Of a stretch of 64,000 bases of DNA, positions 27,170 through 34,763 are shown piece after piece; within the stretch, counting starts at the first letter, position 1, and each line of letters opens with the position of its first letter. Under the pieces are notes generated by a model. That model did no database searches. It saw only the letters and a list, made by a program, of their open reading frames with translations, and was not told where the DNA came from. This DNA is from Caballeronia sp031450805. GTDB lineage: Bacteria; Pseudomonadota; Gammaproteobacteria; Burkholderiales; Burkholderiaceae. The stretch spans positions 2,046,001 to 2,110,000 of the forward strand of contig NZ_JARTVY010000001.1 of the NCBI RefSeq assembly GCF_031450805.1. The letters are read 5' to 3'. Both the position numbers and the translations under genes were made by a program.

Positions 27170-28390
27170 CTAGCGGGCCGCTCCCATTTCCCGCGCCGAC
27201 CGCGTCATATCGATTCCCCTTCGCTCGCGGCTAAAGAAAATCAACGCGGCAATGACGACAGCGACCGTCCCCGCGACGATCGCCATCGCCAGGCCATAAT
27301 TGTTTCCGTGCGCTGTCGCAATACTCGCCTGCATCGTCGCGTTAATGGCGGCGAGCAGATTGCCGAGTTGATAGACGAGCCCCGGAAACGTCGCGCGTAT
27401 CTCGTCCGGCGATATTTCGTTGAGGTGAACGGGAATCACGCCCCACGCGCCTTGCACGGAAATCTGCATGAGAAACGCGCCGATTGCGAGCGCCACCGGT
27501 CCGGCGGAAAACGCCCACAGATAAAGCACCGGCAATGCGATCAACGCCGCGATGAAAATTGCCACGCGCCGCCCGATTCGCTCCGACATCGCCCCGAAAA
27601 ACAGCCCGCCGACGATCGCACCGATATTCAGCACGATGGTGATGATGGAAACCGTGTGCGGGTCGAAACGATGCTGTTCGCGCAAGAACGTCGGATACAA
27701 ATCCTGTGTGCCGTGCGAAAAGAAATTGAATGCGGTCATCAGAACGATTGCATAAAGCGAAAGCGTCCAGTTTTGCCTGAGCATCGCGATCAGACCGGGC
27801 CGCTCGCGCTTTTCCATTGCGCGCCAGGCGGGCGATTCCGGCACATGCGCGCGCACATAAAGCACGAGCAGCGCGGGCGCGACGCCGACAAAGAACATTC
27901 CTCGCCAGCCGACATACTGATACAGCACACCGAACACGATCGACGCGAGCAGATAACCGCTCGGATAACCCGCCTGCAGCAGCCCGGAAACGAAGCCTCG
28001 CGCTTTCGGCGGCACGGTTTCCATCGTCAGTGCGGAGCCGACGCCCCATTCCCCGCCCATTGCGATGCCGAAAAGCGCCCGAAGAACCAGAAGCGTCGTC
28101 AGATTGGGCGACAGCCCCGAAAGCAGTTCCAGCAGCGAATAAATCGCGATGTTGATCATCAGTGTCGGACGGCGGCCGAATCTATCCGCAAGCCGGCCGA
28201 AAATCAGCGCGCCGATGGGCCGCATCGCGAGCGTCAGCGTGATGGCAAAAGCGACTTCTGGAATCTTCGTGTTGAACTCGGCGGCAATGTCTTTCAACAC
28301 GAAGACCATCAGGAAGAAATCGAATGCATCCAGCGTCCAGCCAAGATAAGCCGCAATCGTTACGTTTCTTTGTTCTCGCGTCCAACTCAT
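27170..28390 (-). CDS. MFS carboxylate or sialate-type symporter (SHS family)
   Basis: A 12-helix major facilitator of 406 residues. The first helix GWTLDAFDFFLMVFVLKDIA, the loop GRLADRFGRRPTLM, and MGGEWGVGSALTMETVP are characteristic of the SHS family, which includes yeast lactate permease Jen1 and bacterial sialic acid NanT-like carriers. Pro/Gly and charged loop motifs are intact, so it is probably functional. It lies 157 bases upstream of the FabG-type gene on the same strand, with no enzyme beside it that would name a substrate. Lactate, pyruvate or another monocarboxylate is the best guess. Confidence 0.85.
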   Translation of the reverse strand: MSWTREQRNVTIAAYLGWTLDAFDFFLMVFVLKDIAAEFNTKIPEVAFAITLTLAMRPIGALIFGRLADRFGRRPTLMINIAIYSLLELLSGLSPNLTTLLVLRALFGIAMGGEWGVGSALTMETVPPKARGFVSGLLQAGYPSGYLLASIVFGVLYQYVGWRGMFFVGVAPALLVLYVRAHVPESPAWRAMEKRERPGLIAMLRQNWTLSLYAIVLMTAFNFFSHGTQDLYPTFLREQHRFDPHTVSIITIVLNIGAIVGGLFFGAMSERIGRRVAIFIAALIALPVLYLWAFSAGPVALAIGAFLMQISVQGAWGVIPVHLNEISPDEIRATFPGLVYQLGNLLAAINATMQASIATAHGNNYGLAMAIVAGTVAVVIAALIFFSRERRGIDMTRSAREMGAAR

Positions 28391-28693
28391 CGCTCGCGCC
28401 TCCCGTTCCGTTCCGATCTAATCAATCAGCGTTGACACGCGGCAGGCATCATGCGCCGCGCCGTATCGACGCGCGCGACAAAAGTATGGCGAGCCGCGCG
28501 GGCAGAACGAGTGTACGCCGGCGATTAACGGTGCGCTGAAATCGGAAGTGGAAGCGAGTGTTAATCCGGAGCGAATATGAATAACCGGATTCGGGATTAA
28601 TTCAATTGCCTTTTATCGAATAAGAACTTCGAACGAACGTGAAAGGGCGTTGAATCTGATTGGAAATAAAAAGGCGCGGCGGGAAAGACGCAT
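28391..28693. other. Gene-free stretch between the MFS gene and the tRNA-Leu terminator
   Basis: About 300 bases, noticeably more AT-rich in 28560-28690 than the surroundings. It must contain the promoter of the MFS gene on the minus strand. No open frame of interest and no strong hairpin other than the tRNA terminator next to it. Confidence 0.5.
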
Positions 28694-28729
28694 CGCAAAA
28701 ACAAAGCCCCACGTTCAAAGCGTGGGGCT
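28694..28729 (-). terminator. Intrinsic terminator of tRNA-Leu copy 1
   Basis: On the minus strand a 9-bp stem (AGCCCCACG with CGTGGGGCT, 28705-28729) is followed by TTGTTTTTG. It stands 45 bases past the tRNA 3' end. Confidence 0.85.
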
Positions 28730-28774
28730 GCTTGCGGCGCTGTTGCGCGTTCGCGTGTTTCGCGAGAGGGACCT

Positions 28775-28861
28775 TGGTGCCCAGGAGAGGACTCGAACCT
28801 CCACGGTGTTGCCACCGCTAGGACCTGAACCTAGTGCGTCTACCAATTCCGCCACCTGGGC
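28775..28861 (-). tRNA. tRNA-Leu (anticodon CAG), copy 1
   Basis: An 87-base class II tRNA with encoded CCA. The acceptor stem GCCCAGG/CCTGGGC is perfect. The anticodon stem CTAGG/CCTAG holds loop TTCAGGT, giving anticodon CAG, which reads CUG. The long variable arm (CGGTGGCAACACCG) and the T-arm GGAGGTTCGAGTCCTCT are normal. It has its own promoter (28884-28911) and terminator. Confidence 0.97.
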
Positions 28862-28883
28862 CAAGGGGTACAGCGAGCCCGCT

Positions 28884-28911
28884 ATTTTAGCGGGAAGCCG
28901 GGCCGTGTCAA
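28884..28911 (-). promoter_or_regulatory. Sigma-70 promoter of tRNA-Leu copy 1
   Basis: A perfect -35 TTGACA (28906-28911) and -10 TAAAAT (28884-28889) with a 16-base spacer, about 22 bases before the mature tRNA 5' end. The discriminator after the -10 is GC-rich, as at stringently controlled stable-RNA promoters. Confidence 0.85.
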
Positions 28912-28956
28912 CTGCAAACTTCACGACCGGCAGGAGCCAAAAACGCGGTCTCCGCA

Positions 28957-28990
28957 TAAAAAGAAAACGCCACCCGAAGGTGGCGTTTTC
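28957..28990 (-). terminator. Intrinsic terminator of tRNA-Leu copy 2
   Basis: On the minus strand a perfect 12-bp stem (GAAAACGCCACC with GGTGGCGTTTTC, 28963-28990) with a 4-base loop runs into TTTTCTTTTT. It ends the first tRNA transcript 8 bases after its CCA, before the promoter of the second. Confidence 0.9.
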
Positions 28991-28997
28991 CGACATC

Positions 28998-29084
28998 TGG
29001 TGCCCAAGAGAGGACTCGAACCTCCACGGTGTTGCCACCGCTAGGACCTGAACCTAGTGCGTCTACCAATTCCGCCACCTGGGC
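28998..29084 (-). tRNA. tRNA-Leu (anticodon CAG), copy 2
   Basis: An 87-base class II tRNA with encoded CCA, identical to copy 1 except for one base in the 3' acceptor strand (CTTGGGC in place of CCTGGGC). This makes the sixth acceptor pair a G-U wobble. Anticodon CAG sits in loop TTCAGGT. It lies upstream of copy 1 in the direction of transcription and has its own promoter and terminator. Confidence 0.97.
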
Positions 29085-29130
29085 AAGGGTGCGTGTTGCT
29101 GCCGTCTTGTGTTCAGCAGCAAAGAACGCC

Positions 29131-29158
29131 ATTGTAGCGTGTGCAAGAGGCTTGTCAA
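29131..29158 (-). promoter_or_regulatory. Sigma-70 promoter of tRNA-Leu copy 2
   Basis: A perfect -35 TTGACA (29153-29158) and -10 TACAAT (29131-29136) with a 16-base spacer. It is the same spacing as the copy 1 promoter. It fires away from rnr, whose own promoter lies about 115 bases to the right. Confidence 0.85.
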
Positions 29159-29271
29159 GCGTTTCTTTCGATCATTCTTCTGGACCGACGTTTGCACGTG
29201 GTCTGCCACCGGGGCGCCTGCCAGCGCATTGGCGGCAGGGGAAGATCACGGCAAGACCATGTATGGTGCGG

Positions 29272-29280
29272 TGTTAGAAT
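29272..29280 (+). promoter_or_regulatory. Extended -10 promoter candidate for rnr
   Basis: TGTTAGAAT is an extended -10 (TG-N-TAGAAT) with no clear -35. It lies about 78 bases before the preferred TTG start of rnr, which argues against starts further upstream such as the ATG at 29262. Confidence 0.45.
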
Positions 29281-29357
29281 CGTTTCGACGATTGCCGCTC
29301 GACTCGCGGCAAAACACGGCGAAACTCCCGTTCAACGAGAAGAACATTATCAAGCCC

Positions 29358-31820
29358 TTGAGCAAATATCCGTATCCGATTCCCAGCCGCGAAGAGATCC
29401 TCGGTGTGCTGCGCACGAGCGAGACTCCGCATGCCGCGAACGACATCGCAGAGGCGCTGTCGATCAAGCGCCAGGAGCGCGAAGGCTTCTTCAAGCGACT
29501 GGCGGCCATGGAACGCGACGGGCAAATCCGCCTCGACAAGCGCGGCCATTACCAGCTCACTCATCCATCGAATTTCGTCGCGGGCCGCGTGCAGGGCCAT
29601 CGCGATGGTTTCGGCTTCCTGATCCGCGACGACGGCCAGGACGACCTGTTCCTGCCCAACGGCGAGATGCAGAAGGTCATGCACAACGATCGCGTGCTCG
29701 CGCGCATCGTCGGCTATGACCGGCGCGGACGGCCCGAAGGTCATATCGTCGAGGTCACGGAGCGCGCGAACAAGCGCATCATCGGCCGGCTCATCAACGA
29801 GAACGGCGCGCTGATTCTCGTGCCGGAAGACAAGCGCATCGGCCACGACATCCTCATCACGCAGAATCCGAGGAAAGCGAAGGTCGGCCAGGTGGTGTCC
29901 GTCGACCTGACGGACTTCCCGAGCCGGCATTCGCAGCCGCTCGGACGCGTGGCCGAAGTGATCGGCGATATCGACGATCCCGGCATGGAAATCGAAATCG
30001 CCGTGCGCAAGTACGGTGTGCCGCATCAGTTCAGCGAAGCCGCGCTCAGCGCAGCCGCGAAGCTGCCCGACGAAGTGCGTCCGGTGGATATCAAGCATCG
30101 CGTCGACTTGCGCGATGTGCCGCTCGTCACGATCGATGGCGAAGACGCCCGCGATTTCGACGACGCCGTGTATTGCGAGCCGATGACCGTCGGCCGCGGC
30201 ACGGGGTTCCGTCTGCTGGTGGCGATCGCGGACGTCTCGCACTATGTGCAGCCGGGCGAGCCGCTCGATGTCGACGCGCTGGATCGCAGCACATCGGTGT
30301 ACTTCCCGCGCCGCGTGATCCCGATGCTGCCGGAGAAGCTCTCGAACGGCCTTTGTTCGCTGAATCCGGATGTCGACCGCTGCGTGCTCGTGTGCGATAT
30401 GGTCATCACGGCGCGCGGCGAGATCAAGGCGTATCAGTTCTATCCCGGCGTGATGCATTCGGCGGCGCGGCTCACGTACACGGAAGTCGCGGCGATCCTC
30501 GCGAACACGAAGGGCCCCGAAGCCGCGCGACGCGCCGAGCGCGTGCCGGACCTGCAGAATCTGCACGGCGTCTTCAAGGCGCTGCATGCTGCGCGGCAAA
30601 AGCGCGGCGCGATCGATTTCGATACGACCGAGACCTATATCGTCGTCAATTCGCAAGGCAAGATCGAGCAGATCGTGCCGCGTCATCGCAACGACGCGCA
30701 TCGGCTGATCGAGGAATGCATGCTGGCCGCGAACGTCTGCGCGGCGGATTTTCTGAAGCGCAACAAGCATCCGGGGCTGTATCGCGTGCATGCGGGGCCG
30801 ACCGAGGAAAAGCTCGAGAATCTGCGCCAGTTTCTGCGCGGCGTCGGCCTCACGCTCACCGGCGGCGACAAGCCGCATGCGAGCGATTACGCCGCGCTGA
30901 TCGCGCAAATCCGCGACCGGCCCGATGCGCAGATGCTTCAGTCGATGGTCCTGCGCTCGATGCAGCAGGCGGTCTACAGTCCGGACAACATCGGCCACTT
31001 CGGGCTTGCTTACGAGGCCTATGCGCACTTCACGAGCCCCATTCGCCGCTATCCCGACTTGCTCACGCATCGCGCGATCTACGCGATCCTGCAGGGCAAG
31101 AAGTACGTGCCAAACATCGGACACGACGTTTCGCTGAGCACCGGCCTCACGAAGGCGGCGCGCGAGATGCAACTGGCCGACGACAGCGCGCGCGGCCGCT
31201 CGAGCAACAACGTCGCGGTGTGGGAGGAGCTGGGGCTGCATTGCTCGTCGAACGAGCGCCGCGCCGACGAAGCCTCGCGCGATGTCGAAGCCTGGCTCAA
31301 GTGCTACTTCATGCGCGACAAGCTGGGCGAGGAATACGGCGGCATGGTGAACGGCGTGACGTCGTTCGGCATCTTCGTGCAGCTCGATTCGCTGTTCATC
31401 GAAGGGCTCGTGCATGTGACGGAACTCGGCTCCGACTACTTCCAGTACGACGAGATCAAGAACGAGTTGCGCGGCGAGCGCACCGGCATCCGCTATCGGA
31501 TGACGGATCGCGTGCGCGTGCAGGTCGGCCGCGTCGATCTCGATGCGCGCAAGATCGACTTCCGCCTCGTGCGCGATACGCCGGTGAAGCCGTCGCCGAG
31601 AGCGGCGTCGTCGGCGGAGGCTGGTGCGGCGGGCGGCAACGGCTCGTCGGGTCCGCGCATCCGTCAATTGAGCGATGACGACACGCCGGGCACGCGTCAG
31701 CGCGGCGGCTCGAAGAAGGGCGCGACGGCGACGGTGCGCGGCGGCGGCGCGGCGAAGAAACGCGGCGCGGCGTCGAAAGCGCCGGCGCAGGCGAGGCCGG
31801 CTCGCAAGAAGCGCGGATAA
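29358..31820 (+). CDS. rnr: Ribonuclease R
   Basis: RNase R is a processive 3'-5' exoribonuclease that degrades structured RNA and works in rRNA and tmRNA quality control. From the preferred TTG start the product has 820 residues: an N-terminal helix-turn-helix, two cold-shock domains, the RNB catalytic domain with TIDGEDARDFDDAV (Asp260, 266, 268, 269), the Tyr/Arg region FTSPIRRYPDLLTHR, an S1 domain, and a Lys/Arg/Gly-rich tail. I prefer TTG because homology begins at SKYPYPIPSREEIL just after it and a promoter-like box lies upstream. The frame is open further left, so an earlier start cannot be excluded. rlmB follows. Confidence 0.93.
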   Translation: MSKYPYPIPSREEILGVLRTSETPHAANDIAEALSIKRQEREGFFKRLAAMERDGQIRLDKRGHYQLTHPSNFVAGRVQGHRDGFGFLIRDDGQDDLFLPNGEMQKVMHNDRVLARIVGYDRRGRPEGHIVEVTERANKRIIGRLINENGALILVPEDKRIGHDILITQNPRKAKVGQVVSVDLTDFPSRHSQPLGRVAEVIGDIDDPGMEIEIAVRKYGVPHQFSEAALSAAAKLPDEVRPVDIKHRVDLRDVPLVTIDGEDARDFDDAVYCEPMTVGRGTGFRLLVAIADVSHYVQPGEPLDVDALDRSTSVYFPRRVIPMLPEKLSNGLCSLNPDVDRCVLVCDMVITARGEIKAYQFYPGVMHSAARLTYTEVAAILANTKGPEAARRAERVPDLQNLHGVFKALHAARQKRGAIDFDTTETYIVVNSQGKIEQIVPRHRNDAHRLIEECMLAANVCAADFLKRNKHPGLYRVHAGPTEEKLENLRQFLRGVGLTLTGGDKPHASDYAALIAQIRDRPDAQMLQSMVLRSMQQAVYSPDNIGHFGLAYEAYAHFTSPIRRYPDLLTHRAIYAILQGKKYVPNIGHDVSLSTGLTKAAREMQLADDSARGRSSNNVAVWEELGLHCSSNERRADEASRDVEAWLKCYFMRDKLGEEYGGMVNGVTSFGIFVQLDSLFIEGLVHVTELGSDYFQYDEIKNELRGERTGIRYRMTDRVRVQVGRVDLDARKIDFRLVRDTPVKPSPRAASSAEAGAAGGNGSSGPRIRQLSDDDTPGTRQRGGSKKGATATVRGGGAAKKRGAASKAPAQARPARKKRG

Positions 31821-31868
31821 TCGCTGACGGGCGGGGCCGTTCGCGGTCGTTTGGCCCACTACATTACG

Positions 31869-31900
31869 CGCGGTCCGATGCGTTTTCGCGTCGGACCGCG
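31869..31900 (+). promoter_or_regulatory. Hairpin in the rnr-rlmB gap
   Basis: A 10-bp perfect inverted repeat (CGCGGTCCGA at 31869-31878 with TCGGACCGCG at 31891-31900) whose loop can form three further pairs around TTTT. No proper T tract follows. It may act as a message stability or processing element before rlmB. Confidence 0.5.
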
Positions 31901-31940
31901 TCGTGCTTTTCATGGTTTCCAGCTCAGGTTCAGATCAGTC

Positions 31941-32684
31941 ATGTCACGTCTCAAGGTTCTATACGGTTTTCACGCGGTGACGGCGCGTTTGCGCGCGGAT
32001 GCATCGTCGATCGAGGAGGTGCTGTACGACCCCACGCGCAAGGATCGGCGCATGCAGGACTTCCTGCGGACCGCGAAGGAAGCGGGCGTGCGGCTGATCG
32101 CCGCCGATGAATCGCGCCTGTGGGGCCTCGCGGGCAACATTCAGCATCAGGGCGTGGTCGCGCGCGCGAACGACCTGCCGCTTGCGCAGAATCTGGCCGA
32201 ACTGCTCGATGGCATTTCGGGTACGCCATTGCTGCTGGTGCTCGACGGCGTCACCGATCCGCACAACCTCGGCGCGTGCCTGCGTGTCGCGGATGCGGCG
32301 GGCGCGCATGCGGTGATCGCGCCGCGCGACCGTTCGGCGGGCCTGAACGCGACGGCCGCGAAAGTGGCGAGCGGCGCGGCGGAAAGCGTGCCGTACATCA
32401 CGGTGACGAATCTGGCGCGCGCGCTGCGCGAACTGAAGGATGCGGGCGTCTGGGTGATCGGCACGGCGGGCGAAGCGACGGCGAGCCTCTATGAGACGAA
32501 GCTGGATGGCCCGGTGGCGATCGTCGTCGGCGCGGAAGGCGAGGGCATGCGCCGCCTCACGCGCGAAACGTGCGACGAGATCATGAATATTCCGATGGCC
32601 GGGGCGGTGGAAAGCCTGAACGTGTCGGTGGCGAGCGGGATTTGCTTGTTCGAGGCAGTGCGGCAGCGGGGAGTGAAGAAGTAA
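31941..32684 (+). CDS. rlmB: 23S rRNA (guanosine(2251)-2'-O)-methyltransferase RlmB
   Basis: RlmB methylates the 2'-OH of G2251 in the ribosomal P-loop using SAM. The 247-residue product has the N-terminal substrate-binding domain (YGFHAVTARLRADASSIEEV) and the SPOUT trefoil-knot motifs: VLDGVTDPHNLGACLRVADA, VVGAEGEGMRRLT, and NIPMAGAVESLNVSVA. The ATG at 31941 is chosen because the conserved part begins at SRLKVLYGFHAV; the 30 codons upstream are non-conserved and include the hairpin. It lies directly after rnr, the common rnr-rlmB pair. Confidence 0.96.
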   Translation: MSRLKVLYGFHAVTARLRADASSIEEVLYDPTRKDRRMQDFLRTAKEAGVRLIAADESRLWGLAGNIQHQGVVARANDLPLAQNLAELLDGISGTPLLLVLDGVTDPHNLGACLRVADAAGAHAVIAPRDRSAGLNATAAKVASGAAESVPYITVTNLARALRELKDAGVWVIGTAGEATASLYETKLDGPVAIVVGAEGEGMRRLTRETCDEIMNIPMAGAVESLNVSVASGICLFEAVRQRGVKK

Positions 32685-32685
32685 C

Positions 32686-33531
32686 GTGCACGTCCCGCTT
32701 CGCCTGTCGGCGTTCGCGCTTGCCTGTGCCTTCGCCCTGACCCTCACCGCCTGCACCTCCACCATGCAAAACCGCGGCACCTACATCGCCGACACGCAGT
32801 ACCACGCGAAGAACGCCGACTCGCGCGTGCGCTTTCTCGTGATGCATTACACGGAGATCGACGAAGCGCGCTCGCTCGCCGTCCTGACCGGCGACGAAGT
32901 CAGCGTCCATTACGTCGTGCCCGACGCCCCGCGCATCCGCGACGGCGAGCCGGTCGTCTATCAGCTCGTGCCGGAAGATCAGCGCGCATGGCACGCCGGC
33001 CAGAGCTACTGGCAGGGCGCGACCGAACTCAACGCATCGTCGATCGGCATCGAGAACGTGAACCTCGGTCCCGTCGATACCCTTTCGGGCCGCGGCTGGC
33101 AGCCCTATCCGCCGGCGCAGATCGACGCGCTCGTAAAGCTCTCGCGCGATATCGTCGAGCGATACCGCATTCCGCCAACGCGCGTCGTCGGCCACAGCGA
33201 CATCGCACCGCAGCGCAAGATCGATCCCGGTCCGCTGTTCCCGTGGCGCACGCTCTACGATGCGGGCATCGGCGCATGGCCCGATGAATCGACGGTCGCC
33301 GCGCATCTCGCCGGCCGCGATCCGAAAGCGCCCGCCGACGTGCGCGCGCTGCAGGAGAAGCTCAGGCGCTACGGCTACGATATCGCCGCCGACGGCGAAT
33401 TCGACGAACGCACGCGCCGCGTCTTCAGCGCGTTCCAGATGCATTTCCGCCCGTCCGACTACGCCGGCGATGCGGACGCCGAAAGCGACGCCATCGCACA
33501 GGCATTGCTCGACAAATACTTCTCACGATAA
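32686..33531 (+). CDS. N-acetylmuramoyl-L-alanine amidase lipoprotein (AmiD type)
   Basis: This enzyme cleaves the amide between MurNAc and L-Ala in peptidoglycan or anhydro-muropeptides. The 281-residue product starts with GTG one base after the rlmB stop. It has a lipoprotein signal with LTAC lipobox (Cys about residue 23), an amidase_2 domain with zinc ligands in LVMHYTEID and VGHSDIAPQRKIDPG, and a C-terminal peptidoglycan-binding domain (VRALQEKLRRYGYDIAADGE). This is the AmiD layout, so outer-membrane anchoring is likely. The GGGGAG ribosome-binding site lies within rlmB, which couples them. Confidence 0.9.
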   Translation: MHVPLRLSAFALACAFALTLTACTSTMQNRGTYIADTQYHAKNADSRVRFLVMHYTEIDEARSLAVLTGDEVSVHYVVPDAPRIRDGEPVVYQLVPEDQRAWHAGQSYWQGATELNASSIGIENVNLGPVDTLSGRGWQPYPPAQIDALVKLSRDIVERYRIPPTRVVGHSDIAPQRKIDPGPLFPWRTLYDAGIGAWPDESTVAAHLAGRDPKAPADVRALQEKLRRYGYDIAADGEFDERTRRVFSAFQMHFRPSDYAGDADAESDAIAQALLDKYFSR

Positions 33532-33536
33532 AGAAC

Positions 33537-33932
33537 ATGGGCGATTACTTTCTGCCGATACGCGCGCTGCACATGGCCTGCGCGGGCATCAGCATCGCGG
33601 GCTTCGTGCTGCGCTGGATCTGGATGCTGCTGGATTCGAGGCTCCTCGCCGCACGCGCGACGAAGATCATTCCGCATATCGTCGATACGCTCTTGCTCGT
33701 GAGCGCCATCGCGCTCGTCGCGATCATCGGCTTCGGGCCGAACGCCGCGTGGCTGTCCGCGAAGATCGCCGGGCTGCTCGTGTACATCGTGCTCGGGACG
33801 CTCGCGCTGAAGCGTGGCCGCACGAAGGGCGCACGCGCGGTGTTCGGGGTGCTGGCGATCATCGTGTTCGCGTTCATCGCATCCGTGGCGCGCACGCACG
33901 ATCCCGCAGGCTTCCTGCATCGCATCGCCTGA
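33537..33932 (+). CDS. SirB-family integral membrane protein
   Basis: The 131-residue product has four predicted membrane helices (about 5-25, 45-68, 70-88 and 100-118) and the SirB2-like start YFLPIRALHMACAGISIAGF, then HIVDTLLLVSAIAL and AAWLSAKIAGLLVYIVLG. SirB family proteins are small inner-membrane proteins of unclear function, named from a Salmonella invasion regulator locus. It begins 5 bases after the amidase stop, so it probably shares the rnr-rlmB-amidase transcript. There is no sign of a cofactor-binding site. Confidence 0.85.
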   Translation: MGDYFLPIRALHMACAGISIAGFVLRWIWMLLDSRLLAARATKIIPHIVDTLLLVSAIALVAIIGFGPNAAWLSAKIAGLLVYIVLGTLALKRGRTKGARAVFGVLAIIVFAFIASVARTHDPAGFLHRIA

Positions 33933-34007
33933 AGTCGCGCAAAAACGCATGGCCGCCGTGCGCGCTCCGATAAAATCGGGCTTTTCTCTCACGCGCAGCA
34001 CCACTTC

Positions 34008-34694
34008 ATGACTCAGGACGAACTCAAGCAACTGGTCGGCCAGGCCGCCGCCGACTATGTGAACGCGCAGGTGCCGGAAGGCTCGATCATCGGCGTCGGC
34101 ACCGGATCGACGGCCAACTGCTTCATCGACGCGCTCGCCGCATCGAAGTGGCGTTATCGCGGCGCGGTATCGAGCTCGCTTGCCACGACCGCGCGGCTGG
34201 AATCGCACGGCTTCCAGGTGTTCGACCTGAACGAGATCGAATCGCTGCCGGTCTATGTCGACGGCGCCGACGAGATCGACGCAAGCGGCGCGATGATCAA
34301 AGGCGGCGGCGGCGCGCTCACGCGCGAGAAGATCGTGGCCTCGGTGTCGGACGTGTTCCTCTGCATCGCCGATGCAAGCAAGCGCGTCGACGTGATGGGT
34401 ACGTTTGCGCTGCCCGTCGAAGTCGTGCCGATGGCGCGCACCGCGATCGGCCGCAAGCTCGCGGCGCTCGGCGGCGTGCCGATCGTGCGCGTGACGAAGG
34501 ACGGCATGCCCTACATCACCGACAACGGAAACGAGATCATCGACGTGAAAGGCCTGGCGATCACCGATCCGCGCGCGCTCGAAGCGCAGATCAACGCATG
34601 GCCGGGCGTGGTGACGGTCGGTCTCTTCGCGGCGCGCGGCGCGAACCTGTGCCTGCTCGGCACGGAGCAGGGGGTCGAGCGCATCGACTACTGA
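34008..34694 (+). CDS. rpiA: Ribose-5-phosphate isomerase A
   Basis: RpiA interconverts ribose 5-phosphate and ribulose 5-phosphate in the pentose phosphate pathway. The 228-residue product has all the family motifs: GVGTGSTANCFIDAL (phosphate loop, near residue 31), SSSLATTARLESHG, VDGADEIDASGAMIKGGGGA with the catalytic Asp and Glu, and ALTREKIVA with the catalytic Lys. Length is normal. A TAAAAT box at 33971 might be its own promoter. A strong terminator follows. Confidence 0.97.
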   Translation: MTQDELKQLVGQAAADYVNAQVPEGSIIGVGTGSTANCFIDALAASKWRYRGAVSSSLATTARLESHGFQVFDLNEIESLPVYVDGADEIDASGAMIKGGGGALTREKIVASVSDVFLCIADASKRVDVMGTFALPVEVVPMARTAIGRKLAALGGVPIVRVTKDGMPYITDNGNEIIDVKGLAITDPRALEAQINAWPGVVTVGLFAARGANLCLLGTEQGVERIDY

Positions 34695-34711
34695 AGCGGC
34701 GCATGAAACGC

Positions 34712-34747
34712 AAATGGCCGGGCGACTCGCGTTGCCCGGCCATTTTT
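34712..34747. terminator. Bidirectional intrinsic terminator, rpiA / glycosylphosphotransferase
   Basis: A 12-bp stem (AAATGGCCGGGC at 34712-34723 with GCCCGGCCATTT at 34734-34745) with a 10-base loop ends in TTTTT on the plus strand and in TTTG on the minus strand. It separates two convergent genes. Confidence 0.88.
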
Positions 34748-34763
34748 ATTGCCTCTCTCGCGA

